Assembly: GCF_001428665.1 (NCBI RefSeq)
Contig: NZ_LMIJ01000023.1
Coordinates: 23,980-87,979, forward strand
Origin: Acidovorax sp. Root219
Lineage (GTDB): Bacteria; Pseudomonadota; Gammaproteobacteria; Burkholderiales; Burkholderiaceae_C
DNA: 64,000 nucleotides
Direction: 5' to 3'
A program made the position numbers and the translations under genes. The notes beneath the pieces are model-generated. The model saw only the letters and a list, made by a program, of their open reading frames with translations. It had not been told where the DNA came from and searched no databases. This document shows positions 37,134 to 46,123 of this stretch, piece after piece; positions within the stretch are counted from its first letter, which is position 1; every line of letters starts with the position of its first letter.

Positions 37134-37186
37134 AGGATGCATCGCCCTTTTGTCGGATGGCGGGGTTGGGTGAAAAGATGCATCCT
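37134..37186 (+). repeat. repeated palindrome GATGCATC forming a 10-bp inverted repeat
   Basis: AGGATGCATC (37134-37143) and GATGCATCCT (37177-37186) form a perfect 10-bp inverted repeat with a 33-bp spacer. Each arm contains the self-complementary octamer GATGCATC; the two octamers are 41 bp apart, close to four helical turns. It lies about 145 bp before the next gene and may be an operator pair or a recombination scar. Confidence 0.5.
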
Positions 37187-37329
37187 TGGGTTCCTGTGCG
37201 TGACGCATGTACGGGCGGTTCTGCGCTGGTTGGGTTCGGGCCGCCCGCCTGCATGCTGGCTTGTGCAAGAATTTGTAGTTGCCGATACGTTTCACTTCAC
37301 CGTTTCTTTCCCCGCAAAGGATGTGCTTC

Positions 37330-37968
37330 ATGATCTCCCTCCGGAATTCCGCTCTCGCACTGGCCGTCGCCATGGCTGGCCTGGCTGCAGCACCCGCGCA
37401 TGCGGCCGACCCTGCCGTGTTCGACGCGGCTACGGGCCGCCTGCGCTTTCCCATCCTGCAGATCGACGGCAACCTGAAGTTCCGCGACGTGGTGATCCAG
37501 CTGGTCTCGCCCGGCCAGCTGCGCCTCAACGATGCCAGCGTGGGGGCGGACATCAGCTTCACCTCGGCGGGCAATGTGCTGCGCATTCCGCAGCTGAGCT
37601 TCGGTGGCGTGGTCTACCCCGCCGTCAGCCTCACCAGCCCTGCCTTCTCGCTGGTGAGCTTCGGTGATGTGGTGATCGATGCAGGTTCGCCCAGCAACTA
37701 CACGCTGGATGTCCGGGTGACGGCCCAGGGTACGCCCGTGCCCCTGATCACGATCAACAACGTGCCCAAGCCCGCGAACCAGACCGCGTTCTGCAACGAC
37801 CCGGCGCTGCAGCAGACGGTGCTGCAGAACGCAGGCGCGGCGCAGGCCACCTGGACCATGTCGGGCTGCACCTTCAACGGCAACTCGGGCAGCATGACCG
37901 GCACGCTGACCATCACCACCCCCGTGGCGGCCGCCATCCCCATCGTCGCGAACTTCACCTACCGCTGA
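37330..37968 (+). CDS. secreted hypothetical protein
   Basis: A 212-residue protein with a Sec signal peptide (hydrophobic ALALAVAMAGLAAAP, probable cleavage after AHA). The mature part is beta-rich, with many Val/Thr/Asn alternations and two cysteines (FCNDP and SGCTFNG) that may form a disulfide. I do not recognise the family. The ATG at 37330 was chosen because an AAAGGA site lies 8 bases upstream; in-frame ATGs at 37279 and 37321 are less well placed. It converges with the MocR-type gene after a 55-bp gap. Confidence 0.65.
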   Translation: MISLRNSALALAVAMAGLAAAPAHAADPAVFDAATGRLRFPILQIDGNLKFRDVVIQLVSPGQLRLNDASVGADISFTSAGNVLRIPQLSFGGVVYPAVSLTSPAFSLVSFGDVVIDAGSPSNYTLDVRVTAQGTPVPLITINNVPKPANQTAFCNDPALQQTVLQNAGAAQATWTMSGCTFNGNSGSMTGTLTITTPVAAAIPIVANFTYR

Positions 37969-38023
37969 TCGGCCGGCGCATCACCGAGGCGTGGGCCATT
38001 GCGGGGCAGGGCCACCTGCCCGG

Positions 38024-39442
38024 TTACGGGCCCCGTTCAGCCACTTCCGCCGCCTGCACCAGCGCCTTGTGCAAGGCCTTGGCAAAGCGCGGGTCGGTTA
38101 CCGCGCCCACGTTGAAGCGCGACCAGCGCGAAGTCGCCGCGAAGTCCACCGAGAAGATGCACCCCGGCGCCATGACGATCTTGCGCGGCAGCATCTGCTG
38201 CGCAAAGGCCAGCGAGTCCTGCACGCCCGGCAGGGCCACCCATTGGTACAGCGACTGCGGGTTGCGCGTGAACACCTCGGCGCCCACGGCGTCGAAGATC
38301 TGCAGCGCGCTCTGGGTGGCTGCGGCCAGACGCTCGCGCAGGCGCTGGATGTGGCGCTGGTAGTGGCCCTCGCTCAGGATCACGTCCACCGTGCGCTCGC
38401 TGTACTCCGAGCTGCTCACGTGGATCAGCGCCTTGAGGTCGGCAATGTCGCTGGCCAGGTCGGCCCCGCAGGCGATGTACCCCACGCGCAGCGCCGCGGA
38501 AAATGACTTGGAGAAGCTGCCGATGTAGATCGTGCGTTCGAGCTGGTCCAGCGAGGACAGGCGTGGCGCGCTGGTGGGCTTGAAGTCGGCCAGCGGGTCG
38601 TTCTCCACGATCATCAGGTCGTACTTCTGCGCCAGCTGCAGCACCCGGAAGGCCTTGGCTGCGGTCAGATCAGACCCCGTGGGGTTGTGCGCCACCGACT
38701 GGGTGAAGAAGAGCCGGGGCTTGTGCACGATGAGCAAGTGCTCCAGCGCCTCCAGGTCCGGTCCGTCGGCCAGGCGTGGCACGCCGACGATGTGCGCGCC
38801 GGCCAGCTTGAGCTTGCCGAACAGCGGGTAGTAGCCCGGGTCGTCCACCAGTACCGGCGCCCCGGGCGGAACGAAGTAGCGGATGACGATGTCCATGGCC
38901 TCGTTGGCCCCGTGGGTCAGCACGATCTGCCGCGGCTCGGTGCCTATGCCCAGGTCCGCCAGCTTGCGCACCAGGTGCTGGCGCAGGGGCTCGTAGCCGA
39001 ACCGGTTGCCATAGCGAAAGAGGGCCCCGAGGCCGGTGCGCACCACCTTGTGGTGGAACTTGTCCAGGCGCACGTCGGCCAGCCATTCCACGGGCGGGAA
39101 GCCATCGCCCACGGCCAGCGCCCCCGGCTCGGACTTGAGCTGCTCGCGCATCAGCCAGACGATGTCCATGGCGCGGCCGAGCGAGCCGGCCTCTTCCTCC
39201 TTGGCCTGGGCCCTGGGCTGCTCGCGCACGAAGTAGCCCGAACCCCGGCGCGGCTCGATCAGGCCGCGCGCCACCAGCATCTCGAAGGCCGCGACGATGG
39301 TGTTCTTGGCATAGCCGTGCAGTTGCGCCAGCTCGCGCAGCGAGGGCAGCTTGTCGCCGGCCCGGTAGGCGCCATCCCGTATCTGCCGGTCAATGGAATC
39401 GGCCAGGGCCTGGGTGACGGAGGCGGGCTTGGAGGCTTTCAT
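38024..39442 (-). CDS. MocR-type (GntR/aminotransferase) transcriptional regulator
   Basis: A 472-residue fusion of a GntR-type winged helix-turn-helix (residues 5-75, with [20 protein letters not shown]) and a fold-type I aminotransferase-like domain. The PLP-binding lysine is visible in [18 protein letters not shown] (about residue 325), and the NEAMD and NPTG segments are also present. MocR proteins use PLP or an amino-containing ligand to control nearby genes. It is divergent from the HMG-CoA reductase gene across a 156-bp region with strong dyads, so control of that gene and the downstream transporter is likely. Enzymatic transaminase activity is possible but less probable. Confidence 0.87.
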   Translation of the reverse strand: MKASKPASVTQALADSIDRQIRDGAYRAGDKLPSLRELAQLHGYAKNTIVAAFEMLVARGLIEPRRGSGYFVREQPRAQAKEEEAGSLGRAMDIVWLMREQLKSEPGALAVGDGFPPVEWLADVRLDKFHHKVVRTGLGALFRYGNRFGYEPLRQHLVRKLADLGIGTEPRQIVLTHGANEAMDIVIRYFVPPGAPVLVDDPGYYPLFGKLKLAGAHIVGVPRLADGPDLEALEHLLIVHKPRLFFTQSVAHNPTGSDLTAAKAFRVLQLAQKYDLMIVENDPLADFKPTSAPRLSSLDQLERTIYIGSFSKSFSAALRVGYIACGADLASDIADLKALIHVSSSEYSERTVDVILSEGHYQRHIQRLRERLAAATQSALQIFDAVGAEVFTRNPQSLYQWVALPGVQDSLAFAQQMLPRKIVMAPGCIFSVDFAATSRWSRFNVGAVTDPRFAKALHKALVQAAEVAERGP

Positions 39443-39495
39443 GCGCGGGCGGTGCAGTGGTCTGGGGCGGTTCGCTGGACTATGACACGGCCCGC

Positions 39496-39555
39496 CTGTA
39501 CCTGGACAGTTGCACGAAGTGTCCCTGCAAACTGTACCCATTGCGACTGGTACAG
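39496..39555 (+). promoter_or_regulatory. operator region between the MocR gene and HMG-CoA reductase gene
   Basis: CTGTACC occurs as a direct repeat (39496-39502 and 39532-39538). The second copy also forms a perfect 7-bp inverted repeat with GGTACAG (39549-39555) across 10 bp. A further dyad, GGACA-N11-TGTCC, lies between them. MocR/GntR regulators typically bind direct plus inverted repeats in such divergent gaps; the assignment to this regulator is inference. Confidence 0.6.
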
Positions 39556-39598
39556 ATGGCCTAGAGTCCGCTCCATCACATCCCGAGGACATCCCACC

Positions 39599-40882
<1,284 letters not shown>

Positions 40883-40959
40883 GGCGTCAACACGTTCTGG
40901 CCCGGCCGGGCAGGCCCGCAAAGGGCCGCCATTTTTAGGATAACGACAGGAGACATGAC

Positions 40960-42168
40960 ATGAAGCTGAACCCCCGCATCCCTTCCCTTGTGCGGCCGCT
41001 GATCGCGGCTGCTGCGCTGGCCCTCGGCCTGTCTGCGGCCCAGGCGCAGGACATCCGCTTCGGCTTCAATGCCGACCAGTCGGGCACCGGCGCGGCCGAG
41101 CTGGGCGTGGCCGCGCGCCACGGGTTCGATCTGGCCATCGAGGACATCAACAAGGCTGGCGGCCTGTTGGGCCGCAAGGTCGTGGGCATCGTGCGCGACG
41201 ACACGGGCCAGCCGCCCAAGTCCATCCAGAACATGACCGAGCTGATCGACAGCGAGAAGGTGGCCGCCGTGGTCGGGCCCACCAACTCGGGCAATGCGCT
41301 GGCCTGGCTGCACATACCGCAGCAGAAGAAGGTGCCCGTGATCGTGCCCGTGGCCACGGCCACCGACATCACCCGGCGCTACGCCAATGAAGCGCAGAAC
41401 TACATCTACCGCGTCTCCATGGTGGACCGCGAGCAGGTCGCGCTCCTGATCGCCTACGCCGTCAAGGCCACGAAGAACCAGAAGATCGCCTTCATCGCCG
41501 ATTCCACGGGCTTTGGCCAGCAGGGCGTGAAGGACCTGACCGAGGTGTTGGCCCTGCATGGCAACAAGGCCGTGGCGGTGGAGAAGTTCGGCCCCAAGGA
41601 CACCGACATGACCTCGCAGCTGGCCAAGATCCGCGACGCCGGGGCCGACACGCTCATCGTCTACGGCCTGGCCGACGCCAATGCCCAGCTGCTGCGCAGC
41701 ATGGAGAAGATCAACTACATGCCCACCACGCTCGGCACCTGGGGCAACATGAGCACGCCGCTGCTCAACACGGCGGGCAAGAAGCTGGCCGAGCACATCA
41801 TCTTCGCCACCTCCACGGCCGAAGACAGCAACCCGCGCGCCGTGGCCCTGGCCGCCCGCGTGCGCGAGCGCTACCCGCAACTGCCCACCTTCGTGGCCGC
41901 CGCGCAGTCCTACGATTCCGTGATGCTGCTGGCCGCTGCTGTGAAGAAGTCCGGCAGCACCGATGGCGAGAAGCTCGCCGCCACGCTGGAGAACGGAGTG
42001 CCCGACACCCAGGGCGTCGTGAAGCTCTACCAGAAGCCCTTTGCCAAGGGCGACCACGAGGCGCTCTCGGTGGCCGACTTCCACCTGGCCCGGTGGCGCG
42101 ATGGCAAGGTGTCGGCCTATGAAGACGCCATCACCAAGGCGCTGACGCCGGCAGACTACAAGAAGTAA
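40960..42168 (+). CDS. ABC transporter periplasmic substrate-binding protein (LivK family)
   Basis: A 402-residue type I periplasmic binding protein of the branched-chain amino acid (HAAT) family. A Sec signal peptide (PLIAAAALALGLSAAQA, cleavage near AQA-Q) is followed by the two-lobed binding domain, with family blocks GAAELGVAARHGFDLAIEDI near residue 45-64 and VVGPTNSGNALA near 107-118. The ligand is not predictable from sequence. Its position directly after the HMG-CoA reductase gene suggests mevalonate or a related acid rather than Leu/Ile/Val. It begins the transporter operon and has an AGGAG site upstream of the ATG. Confidence 0.9.
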   Translation: MKLNPRIPSLVRPLIAAAALALGLSAAQAQDIRFGFNADQSGTGAAELGVAARHGFDLAIEDINKAGGLLGRKVVGIVRDDTGQPPKSIQNMTELIDSEKVAAVVGPTNSGNALAWLHIPQQKKVPVIVPVATATDITRRYANEAQNYIYRVSMVDREQVALLIAYAVKATKNQKIAFIADSTGFGQQGVKDLTEVLALHGNKAVAVEKFGPKDTDMTSQLAKIRDAGADTLIVYGLADANAQLLRSMEKINYMPTTLGTWGNMSTPLLNTAGKKLAEHIIFATSTAEDSNPRAVALAARVRERYPQLPTFVAAAQSYDSVMLLAAAVKKSGSTDGEKLAATLENGVPDTQGVVKLYQKPFAKGDHEALSVADFHLARWRDGKVSAYEDAITKALTPADYKK

Positions 42169-42210
42169 ATCTGCCCCAGCATCGCGGGCCCCGGAGACAG
42201 CACCATCACC

Positions 42211-43128
42211 ATGACCAACGTACTGCAAGCCTTGCTGAGCGGCCTGGCCCTCGGCGGAATCTATGCGCTCGTCGCCTTGGGTTTCAGCATCACCCACACG
42301 ACGACCAAGACGCTGAACTTCGGCCAGGGCGAGTTCCTGGTCGCGGGCTCCTTCATCGCGGTGGCCGCCTTGCTGCTGCTCTCGGGCAAGGGCCACACCG
42401 GGGTGCTGGCTGCAGCGGATGTGACCTTCGCCCGCTACGGACTGGCGTTGCTGGTCTCGCTCGCGGTGCTGGGCCTGCTCGGCGTGGTGCTGTACTTCAC
42501 GGCGGTGCGGCCCTTCGTGGGCGCCACCGGCATGGCCTGGGTCATGAGCACCATCGGCTTCGGCATCATTGTGCAGAACACGGCGCTGGCCATCTGGGGA
42601 CCCGGCTCCATGGCCATGCCCTCGCCGCTGGGCGACGAGGTCATCCGCATCGCCGGAGCTGGTATCCGCGCGCAGGAGATCCTGGTGCTGGGCGTCACGG
42701 CGGTGGTCATGCTGGTGCTGGACTACGTGCTGCGGCGCACCAAGGTCGGCAAGGCCGTGCGCGCAGTGGCGGTGAACAAGCAGGCTGCGGCCCTCATGGG
42801 CATCAACGTGGGCGCCATCGTGGTGCTGGCCTTCGTGATCTCGTCAAGCCTGGCGGGGCTGGCCGGCCTGCTGATTGCGCCCATCACCACGGCCTCGGTC
42901 TTCATGGGCCTGGCGATCGCGCTCAAGGCCTTCTCATCGGCCATCGTAGGTGGCCTGACCAACCCGCGCGGCTGCATTGCGGGGGGCTTCATGCTCGGCT
43001 GCATCGAGGCGCTGGTGGGCCTGTGGCGCGCGGAGATGCGCGAGATCACGGTCTTTGCGCTCATCATCCTGGTGCTGGTGGTCAAGCCCGAAGGGCTGTT
43101 CGGCCAGAAGCCGTTCGAGAAGGTGTGA
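42211..43128 (+). CDS. ABC transporter permease (LivH family)
   Basis: A 305-residue inner-membrane permease with about eight hydrophobic helices spread through its length. The LivH signature is present at the start (GLALGGIYALVALGFSITH) and in the cytoplasmic coupling loop (RAVAVNKQAAALMGINV, about residues 185-201). It forms a heterodimeric channel with the LivM-type half of the next gene. It is 42 bp from the binding-protein gene and 7 bp from the next gene, so it is in the same operon. Confidence 0.92.
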   Translation: MTNVLQALLSGLALGGIYALVALGFSITHTTTKTLNFGQGEFLVAGSFIAVAALLLLSGKGHTGVLAAADVTFARYGLALLVSLAVLGLLGVVLYFTAVRPFVGATGMAWVMSTIGFGIIVQNTALAIWGPGSMAMPSPLGDEVIRIAGAGIRAQEILVLGVTAVVMLVLDYVLRRTKVGKAVRAVAVNKQAAALMGINVGAIVVLAFVISSSLAGLAGLLIAPITTASVFMGLAIALKAFSSAIVGGLTNPRGCIAGGFMLGCIEALVGLWRAEMREITVFALIILVLVVKPEGLFGQKPFEKV

Positions 43129-43135
43129 CGCCGCC

Positions 43136-44947
43136 ATGCGCATTTCTACCCATACCATGGCGTTCATCGCCGTCGCCGCCGTTGCCGTGCTGGCGCCGCT
43201 GGCGATCAGCAACGACTTCTATCTCAAGATCATTTTCACGGCGGGCATGTACTACCTGGCCGCTGCCGGCCTGAACGTGCTGGTGGGCTGGAGCGGGCAG
43301 AAGTCGCTGGGCCACGCCGGCCTGTTCGCTGCCGGGGCCTACACCGCCGCCTTGCTCACGACGCAGGCGGGTTGGAACCCCTGGCTGGCGCTGGTGGCCG
43401 CAGCCGTGGTGGCGGGGCTCTTCGGTGTGCTGATCGCGCTGCCCTCGCTGCGCGTCAAGGGGCCCTCGCTGGCCATGGTGACCATCGGCTTCGGCATCGT
43501 GGTCGAGAAGATCGTGACCGAATGGCAGGTGCCCTTCGGCGGGCAGCAGGGCATCTACGGCATCGTGCCGCCCTCCACCGGCGGGCGCATGCTGGACATG
43601 CGCGGCTGGGCCTGGCTGGTGCTGGCCTTCGCCCTGGCCACGCACCTCATGCTGCGCACGTTGCTGGGCGGCAAGTACGGCCGGGCCTTCCAGGCCGTGC
43701 AGGCCGCCGAGGTGGCGGCCGAGAGCGTGGGCATCCACGTCTACCGCATGAAGGTGCTGGCCTTCGTCATCAGCGCCGTCACCTGCGGTGTGGCCGGCGC
43801 GCTGGTGGCGCAGCAGAACCAGTACATCAACTCCGACTTCATCAGCTTCAACCTGTCGATCTTCCTGCTGCTGATCGTGCTGTTCGGCGGGCCCTCCATC
43901 ATGGGGCCGGCGGTGGGCGCAGTGGCGCTCACGCTGCTTGATGCCTTTCTGGCGCGCTGGCCGGGGCTGCAGCACTTCACCTACGGGGCGCTGCTGCTGT
44001 TTGCGCTCTATGCCATGCCGCAGGGCCTGGCCGGTGCGCTGCAGCGGCTGGGGCGGCGCCTGTGGCCTCGGCTGCACCAAGCGCCGCCATTGCCGGTGGT
44101 GCAGGGCGAGTGGTTGCCGCGCCAGGCGGCGGGTGCCCCTGCCGAGGGCGTGGTGCTGAGCGCCAGTGGGCTCTACAAGGCCTATGGCGGCGTGGTGCCG
44201 ACCAACGGTGTCAGCCTGTCGCTGCGCTCGGGGCATGTGCATGCGTTGATCGGCCCCAACGGCGCGGGCAAGACCACGCTGCTCAACATCCTGTCGGGCA
44301 TCGTGGCGCCAGACCGGGGCAGCATCGAATTTGCGGGCCAGGGCATCGCCCGCGTGCGCGCCAGCCAGATCTGCCGGCTGGGTATAGGGCGCACCTTCCA
44401 GAACCTCAAGCTGTTCACGCACATGAGCGTGCTCGACAACGTGCTGGTCGGCCTGCACCCGCACCTGCGCGTGGGTTTTGCGGCCAGCCTGTTCGGTCTG
44501 CCCGCGGCAAGGCGCGAAGAGCGCCAGGCGCGCGAGGAGGCCGTGCGCCTCTTGCAGTTCGTGGGCATGCTGGACCGTGCCCACGACGAGGCCGGCAGCC
44601 TGCCCTATGGCCTGCAGCGCCGGCTGGAGCTGGCCCGTGCGCTGGCCACGCAGCCGCGCCTGCTGCTGCTCGATGAGCCGGCCGCGGGCCTGAACCCGCA
44701 GGAAACGCAGGAGCTGACGAGACTCATCCGGCGCATCGGTGCCCAGGGCATCACCGTGCTGCTGATCGAGCACCACATGGACCTGGTGATGGCCGTGTCC
44801 GACCATGTGGTGGTGCTCGACTACGGCGCCAAGATCGCGGAGGGTGCGCCCGCCGCCATGCAGGTGGACCCCCGCGTGATTGCCGCCTACCTGGGTGTGG
44901 ATGACGAGGACGAGAGCCCCGCCACACCAGCCCATGCCCTAGCCTGA
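43136..44947 (+). CDS. LivM-LivG fusion: permease joined to ATPase
   Basis: A 603-residue fusion of the second permease and first ATPase of a LivFGHM-type importer. Residues 1-310 hold about nine membrane helices with LivM features (GWSGQKSLGHAGLFAAGAY near 48-66; AFQAVQAAEVAAESVGI near 183-199). After a linker, residues ~340-600 form the ATPase: Walker A GPNGAGKT (about 374-381), a family-specific signature LPYGLQRRLELARAL (about 485-499), Walker B LLLLDEP and the switch His in IEHHMDLV. The fusion is in frame with no internal start needed. Separate LivM and LivG are more usual, but this fusion recurs in proteobacteria. Confidence 0.92.
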   Translation: MRISTHTMAFIAVAAVAVLAPLAISNDFYLKIIFTAGMYYLAAAGLNVLVGWSGQKSLGHAGLFAAGAYTAALLTTQAGWNPWLALVAAAVVAGLFGVLIALPSLRVKGPSLAMVTIGFGIVVEKIVTEWQVPFGGQQGIYGIVPPSTGGRMLDMRGWAWLVLAFALATHLMLRTLLGGKYGRAFQAVQAAEVAAESVGIHVYRMKVLAFVISAVTCGVAGALVAQQNQYINSDFISFNLSIFLLLIVLFGGPSIMGPAVGAVALTLLDAFLARWPGLQHFTYGALLLFALYAMPQGLAGALQRLGRRLWPRLHQAPPLPVVQGEWLPRQAAGAPAEGVVLSASGLYKAYGGVVPTNGVSLSLRSGHVHALIGPNGAGKTTLLNILSGIVAPDRGSIEFAGQGIARVRASQICRLGIGRTFQNLKLFTHMSVLDNVLVGLHPHLRVGFAASLFGLPAARREERQAREEAVRLLQFVGMLDRAHDEAGSLPYGLQRRLELARALATQPRLLLLDEPAAGLNPQETQELTRLIRRIGAQGITVLLIEHHMDLVMAVSDHVVVLDYGAKIAEGAPAAMQVDPRVIAAYLGVDDEDESPATPAHALA

Positions 44948-44955
44948 GGCGACCA

Positions 44956-45666
44956 ATGCTCCAAATCGAACAACTCGCAGTGAACTACGGCGCCATCCAT
45001 GCCTTGAAGGGCGTGAGCCTGGAGGTGGCCGCCGGGGAGGTGGTCACCCTGATCGGCGGCAACGGCGCGGGCAAGAGCACGCTGATGAAAGCCATCTCGG
45101 GCCTGGAGCCCTGTGCCGGCGGGCGCATCGTTTTCGAGGGCCAGGACCTGGCGCGCGTATCGGCGCACCGGCGCGTGGCCCTGGGCATTGCCCAGTCGCC
45201 CGAGGGGCGCCAGGTGTTCCCGGACCAGAGCGTGCGCGACAACCTGCTGCTGGGCGCCTACCTGCGGCCCGCGGCCGATTCCGCGATCGAATCGGACATC
45301 GAGGAGCAGTTCACCACCTTCCCGCGCCTGCGCGAGCGCCAGCACCAGATGGCAGGCACCCTGAGCGGCGGCGAGCAGCAGATGCTGGCCATCAGCCGCG
45401 CGCTGATGGCGCGCCCGCGCCTGCTGCTGCTCGACGAGCCCTCGCTGGGCCTGGCGCCGCTGATCGTCAAGGAGATCTTCGGTGTGATCCGCGCGCTCAA
45501 GCAGCGCGGCATGACCATCCTGCTGGTGGAGCAGATGGCCAACCAGGCGCTCAAGGTGGCGGACCGCGCCTACGTGCTCAAGACCGGGGAGATCGCGTCT
45601 TCGGGACCGGCGCAGGCCTTGCTGGCGGATCCTGCCGTGCGCGAGGCCTATCTGGGCAAGCACTGA
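44956..45666 (+). CDS. ABC transporter ATPase (LivF family)
   Basis: A 236-residue cytoplasmic ATPase. Walker A is GGNGAGKST (about residues 34-42), the signature LSGGEQQML (about 136-144), Walker B LLLLDEPSLGLAP and the switch His region VEQMANQAL, all standard for LivF. It pairs with the ATPase half of the preceding fusion protein and starts 8 bp after it. It is the last transporter gene; the next reading frame encodes a small protein of unknown function after a 129-bp gap. Confidence 0.93.
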   Translation: MLQIEQLAVNYGAIHALKGVSLEVAAGEVVTLIGGNGAGKSTLMKAISGLEPCAGGRIVFEGQDLARVSAHRRVALGIAQSPEGRQVFPDQSVRDNLLLGAYLRPAADSAIESDIEEQFTTFPRLRERQHQMAGTLSGGEQQMLAISRALMARPRLLLLDEPSLGLAPLIVKEIFGVIRALKQRGMTILLVEQMANQALKVADRAYVLKTGEIASSGPAQALLADPAVREAYLGKH

Positions 45667-45795
45667 TCGCGCTCCTTCGCGCCCGGTGGTCGCAGTCCTA
45701 CAGGCCTATGCGCCTTCGAAGAGGTGGGAAAACCCGCAGTCGAAAATACGATGGAGCCAGCACACACACACAGACCTTGTGGTCGAAAGGCTCCT

Positions 45796-46107
45796 ATGAA
45801 AAGTTGGTACAAATTGTCGCTGGGCAACGATGCCCAGGCCTTCGAGCCCACTCAGCGCATCCAGCAGATGTTCATGTCGCAGTTCCTGATTTCGCCGGCA
45901 GGCTCCAGGCGGGCGCTGTTCTCGTGCTACGACAAGCAGGCCGACAAGCTGTGGCTGTTCTTCTCGCCCGCCGCGCAGGACATTGCCTTGCGCGTGTACG
46001 CTGAGCCTTGCGATCCGCCCACGGCGCTCGACTGCATCGGCCTGCTGGCCGGGGAAGGCGATGCCCTGGCCGACCAGGTGCACCTGGAAGCCGAAGCCAC
46101 GGCCTGA
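45796..46107 (+). CDS. small hypothetical protein
   Basis: A 103-residue soluble protein beginning MKSWYKLSLGNDAQAFEPTQ, with a central Phe/Leu-rich block (KLWLFFSPAAQDIALRVY) and an acidic C-terminus. It has no signal peptide, membrane segment or motif I recognise. Codon use has the normal GC-rich third positions, supporting a real gene. It lies between the transporter operon and the convergent CHASE2 kinase gene, which ends 16 bp away. The start is the ATG at 45796; further in-frame ATGs upstream to 45724 lack coding character. Confidence 0.6.
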   Translation: MKSWYKLSLGNDAQAFEPTQRIQQMFMSQFLISPAGSRRALFSCYDKQADKLWLFFSPAAQDIALRVYAEPCDPPTALDCIGLLAGEGDALADQVHLEAEATA

Positions 46108-46123
46108 TCGGCCTCGCTGCGAT

